Assembly (NCBI GenBank): GCA_021777215.1
Contig: JAJYDS010000002.1
Location: forward strand, 1 to 64,000
DNA length: 64,000 nt
DNA from: a bacterium
GTDB taxonomy: Bacteria > Babelota > Babeliae > Babelales > Vermiphilaceae
Direction: 5' to 3'
Part shown: piece by piece, positions 61,617-64,000 of the stretch
How the letters are laid out: each line of letters starts with the position of its first letter
Position numbering within the stretch: the stretch's first letter is position 1
The notes under the pieces: generated by a model
Databases searched by the model: none
What the model was told of the DNA's origin: nothing
What the model saw: only the letters and a program-made list of their open reading frames with translations
Position numbers and translations under genes: made by a program

Positions 61617-62987
61617 TTATAAAAAAAGTCGAATAACCAAAAAAAGAACTGTGCCAATAAGGGGTGGATATACTAATTGTTTCATGGAGGCTAGTGCTGT
61701 TTTGGTTTGGTTAACGTGGCTGAGCGTGTAGGATCGCACTACAAAAAATGCACAGATGCGGATAGCCAATAAAATACTGATGGTCGAGAGTAATGAGAGT
61801 TGTCCGGTGACGCGTATAGTTAAATAAAGGGCGGCAGCAGTTCCTCCGTTAATGAACGTTAAAAAAAGAGCTCGCTCTTGGACAATAAGAAGTCGTTCAA
61901 ATGTGGTGAAAAAATTTTCTGATAATTGCATGCTAAAAATAAGAGCCAGCAGGACAAGGTGAGGAGACTGTTGTGCAAGTGGGGCTTGGGTAAAAAACAG
62001 AAAACTGCTACCGATAACCACGGCTAATAAAAGTATGCTCGCCAGGAAAGCAAGGAGCGTTTTTTGTACGAGCATAAAAGCGTGTCGCATATTTTTTGAT
62101 TCTTTGCCAACAAGCTGAGCAAAAAGAGCGCTGGCTGAAAAACCAATTATTTTTTGGAGTGCGCTGGTAATGCCATAACTTACATAACAGACTAACTTGA
62201 GTTGTCCCGCGACAGCAAAGCCACCTCGCAGCGCAAAAAAAGGAACTAAAAAATTGCTAGAAAAAAGCTGATGAACTAATTGATTGGTTAAATTTAAAAA
62301 ACGATTTTTTATAAAGAGGGTTTGAGATATTGATTCTGTCAAAGTAGGAGGTAGTAATGGAAGTTGCTGATAAAGTCGATAAACAAAAAACGCACTCACA
62401 AGTGTTGCGCCCAACCAGCAGATCAACATGGGTAAAAAAAGATGCATAAGTGTAAGCGACAAGCCACAAAAGTGGCCAAGCCATACGGCGCAGACATAAC
62501 TGAGAACGGTTGCGCTTTCAATGCCGGCAACAAGAGGCGTGTGAAAAGCAAGTTGTAACACCATGCGCAAGCTTTTTTTCACGCTTTCGCAGATAAGTAT
62601 GCCAAGCAAGGTGAGCGCCAAGGGGAATGAAAAAGAAGGCGAGCGATAAGGGAGAATTATCCAGAGAAAAGAGATGAGCGTTCCCAGGACAAATGCAATA
62701 ACTATTGTAGCGCCAATGTGTCGCATAATTATTGTCTGCATTTGAATACGCGAAGAAACTGCGCGCGTATAAAAAGCACTTAATGTTGCATCTAATCCTG
62801 CGTTTGCCAGAGTAGCCAAAAGAAATACTAATGAAAAAAGAGTACCCATCATGCCAAAAAAGGCAGGAGTCGTTGCATAAAAAAGAGCGGCATAATGGCC
62901 CGTCAAAACAACCTGATAGACGCAGGCGTCAAAAAAATTCCAGCGGACACTTTTAAAAAAACTAGAATGTAATGCTGATTTTTGCAC
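61617..62987 (-). CDS. Polytopic membrane protein, Wzx-like flippase (paralog)
   Basis: 456 residues with twelve to fourteen hydrophobic segments. The likely start is GTG 62987, with only a weak ribosome-binding site. It matches the gene at 57559 in the central N-F-L-V-P-F-F motif, in an E-x-x-x-x-x-x-E-R-L-L segment in the second half (N-F-F-T-T-F-E-R-L-L-I-V-Q-E-R, compared with L-L-S-P-Y-E-R-L-L-E-V-K-R) and in overall length. I infer a flippase for a lipid-linked glycan; a MATE-type exporter is a less likely alternative. Confidence 0.7.
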   Translation of the reverse strand: MQKSALHSSFFKSVRWNFFDACVYQVVLTGHYAALFYATTPAFFGMMGTLFSLVFLLATLANAGLDATLSAFYTRAVSSRIQMQTIIMRHIGATIVIAFVLGTLISFLWIILPYRSPSFSFPLALTLLGILICESVKKSLRMVLQLAFHTPLVAGIESATVLSYVCAVWLGHFCGLSLTLMHLFLPMLICWLGATLVSAFFVYRLYQQLPLLPPTLTESISQTLFIKNRFLNLTNQLVHQLFSSNFLVPFFALRGGFAVAGQLKLVCYVSYGITSALQKIIGFSASALFAQLVGKESKNMRHAFMLVQKTLLAFLASILLLAVVIGSSFLFFTQAPLAQQSPHLVLLALIFSMQLSENFFTTFERLLIVQERALFLTFINGGTAAALYLTIRVTGQLSLLSTISILLAIRICAFFVVRSYTLSHVNQTKTALASMKQLVYPPLIGTVLFLVIRLFL

Positions 62988-63097
62988 AGATACTTACTTT
63001 GTTTTTGTGGGTAAATCTCTTAGCGTAAACATCTAAATGTCGCATAACTATTTTCAACTTTTTCTATCCATAAAAAATCAAAAGAAAAAGAATGAAC

Positions 63098-63133
63098 AGA
63101 GCTTCTTTTTTGTCTTTAAAAAAAAGAAGCTCT
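63098..63133. terminator. Symmetric hairpin between divergent genes
   Basis: AGAGCTTCTTTTTT and AAAAAAGAAGCTCT form a perfect 14-bp stem. It could terminate in either direction, yet it lies between two divergent genes, upstream of both, so it may act as a leader attenuator or mark a lost gene. Confidence 0.5.
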
Positions 63134-63195
63134 TGCTGTTATGCTTAATTCTACTATACGCTATTTTAGGCTTAGATTAAAGAGGGGGTGCGGCA

Positions 63196-63990
63196 ATGCA
63201 TGGCAAAAAGTGGTATAAAACTCTTTCCTGTGTTTCATTTTGTATTTTTTTTTCGCATGCAACAATAGAGCAAGAGGTAACAAAGCTATTTGATGCGCGA
63301 GAGCAAAAAGGTGCCAGCAGCCTTGCGGGTCCTATCCATGAATATTTGACGCAGCGGCTTACCCCTGCAATGAACCTGATACCTGCCTTGATTAAAAAAA
63401 AATGTTTTTTACCTTTGTTGCCCGTACAGCAGTTAGGGATTAAACATGCAGACATAAAAGATTGTATTTTAAAAATGGGGCAAGATAAAAGCCTTGTTCC
63501 CCTGCAAGAGCTATGGGCAACATACTTGTCGCATAATTTTTACCAGCAAACACTTTTTACACGGGAATTTCTTTTGGCGCTCATAAGCTTCTTTACCTAT
63601 ACCTCTGGTACCCTAAAAAATACTTCCATTTCTTGGGAACAACTTAATAGTGAACCAGTAGAAGACATCTCTGCGCTATCTTCTGCGCATAAACCATCGC
63701 TTGCGCATATTGTGGATTTATATTTTGCCATACAAAATTTACCTATTTTACAACTTTTAGCAACGCTCGATGACTTGGTGATACAGGTGAAAGACATTCT
63801 ACAGGTATATGAATTAAATAACACTTTGACATGGAAACAATGGCTTTCTCACTATTGGTGGACTTCTCCTGTTGTTCTTTTTTCCTGTATACAAATAGGG
63901 ATAAATGCCTATCAAAGTTTTAGCATGTATCGCTTTAAAATTCCTCGCACAAATACAGCCAGACTGCAGCGATCTGATGCACCATTTTAA
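63196..63990 (+). CDS. Exported or membrane-anchored helical protein, unknown
   Basis: 264 residues with GAGGGGG just upstream of the ATG. The signal peptide is short (L-S-C-V-S-F-C-I-F-F-S-H-A). The body is mostly helical with repeated Leu-rich stretches (L-P-I-L-Q-L-L-A-T-L-D-D-L-V). A second hydrophobic segment near residue 225 (S-P-V-V-L-F-S-C-I-Q-I-G-I-N-A-Y) would anchor it, leaving a short basic tail. No family recognised. Confidence 0.7.
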   Translation: MHGKKWYKTLSCVSFCIFFSHATIEQEVTKLFDAREQKGASSLAGPIHEYLTQRLTPAMNLIPALIKKKCFLPLLPVQQLGIKHADIKDCILKMGQDKSLVPLQELWATYLSHNFYQQTLFTREFLLALISFFTYTSGTLKNTSISWEQLNSEPVEDISALSSAHKPSLAHIVDLYFAIQNLPILQLLATLDDLVIQVKDILQVYELNNTLTWKQWLSHYWWTSPVVLFSCIQIGINAYQSFSMYRFKIPRTNTARLQRSDAPF

Positions 63991-64000
63991 AAATTTTTTT

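Overview
The window looks like chromosome from a small-genome, Gram-negative-type, host-dependent bacterium. It combines peptidoglycan and outer-membrane genes (murF, uppP, many secreted beta-barrel proteins with aromatic C-termini), secreted proteins of no recognised family, and eukaryote-like modules: ankyrin repeats, an actin/Arp2/3-type WCA module and a macro-domain-like protein. From general knowledge the best fit is a protist-associated lineage such as Dependentiae (TM6/Babeliales). That placement is inference; no marker in the window proves it.

Layout. 1-125: right end of an IS200/IS605-type element. 205-4769 (minus): arfB, an ABC-2 exporter pair and two secreted unknowns. 4972-5942: a frameshifted outer-membrane protein gene. 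6159-7982: typA. 8215-9719: a cassette of three small secreted proteins. The first carries a WH2 motif, an amphipathic connector and an acidic tail ending Q-W-E-D, the order found in N-WASP/WAVE proteins. I consider it the most striking item in the window. 9805-29881 (minus): eleven tandem paralogous beta-barrel genes of 525-619 codons covering 20 kb, most with cysteine-rich loops; a twelfth copy lies alone at 41584-43332.

30232-39350 (plus) is housekeeping: uppP, ftsK, murF, rsmH, spoVG, tRNA-Gln, gatC, gatA, maf. 39416-41360 (minus) is a heat-shock group with a HspR-like MerR repressor, htpX and an unknown. A HAIR-like operator lies just upstream of the dnaK promoter at 55.7 kb, so this repressor probably controls dnaK in trans. 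43440-49521 holds secreted and outer-membrane proteins, a NAPE-PLD-like metallo-beta-lactamase hydrolase, a barrel-gene remnant and a macro-domain-like effector gene broken by three A-run indels and one nonsense codon.

49628-55592 contains ychF, a secreted unknown, a DUF378-type membrane protein, a CPT-like kinase and dnaK. 55593-57558 has no intact gene: it holds the dnaK control region, a G-run cluster, a long purine-rich tract and an ankyrin-gene remnant. 57559-63990 carries two Wzx-like membrane proteins around galU and an ankyrin protein, then a last secreted unknown.

Housekeeping genes are intact, while reading-frame damage falls in secreted or surface genes. This suggests turnover or on/off switching of host-interaction functions, although assembly error at homopolymers must be excluded.
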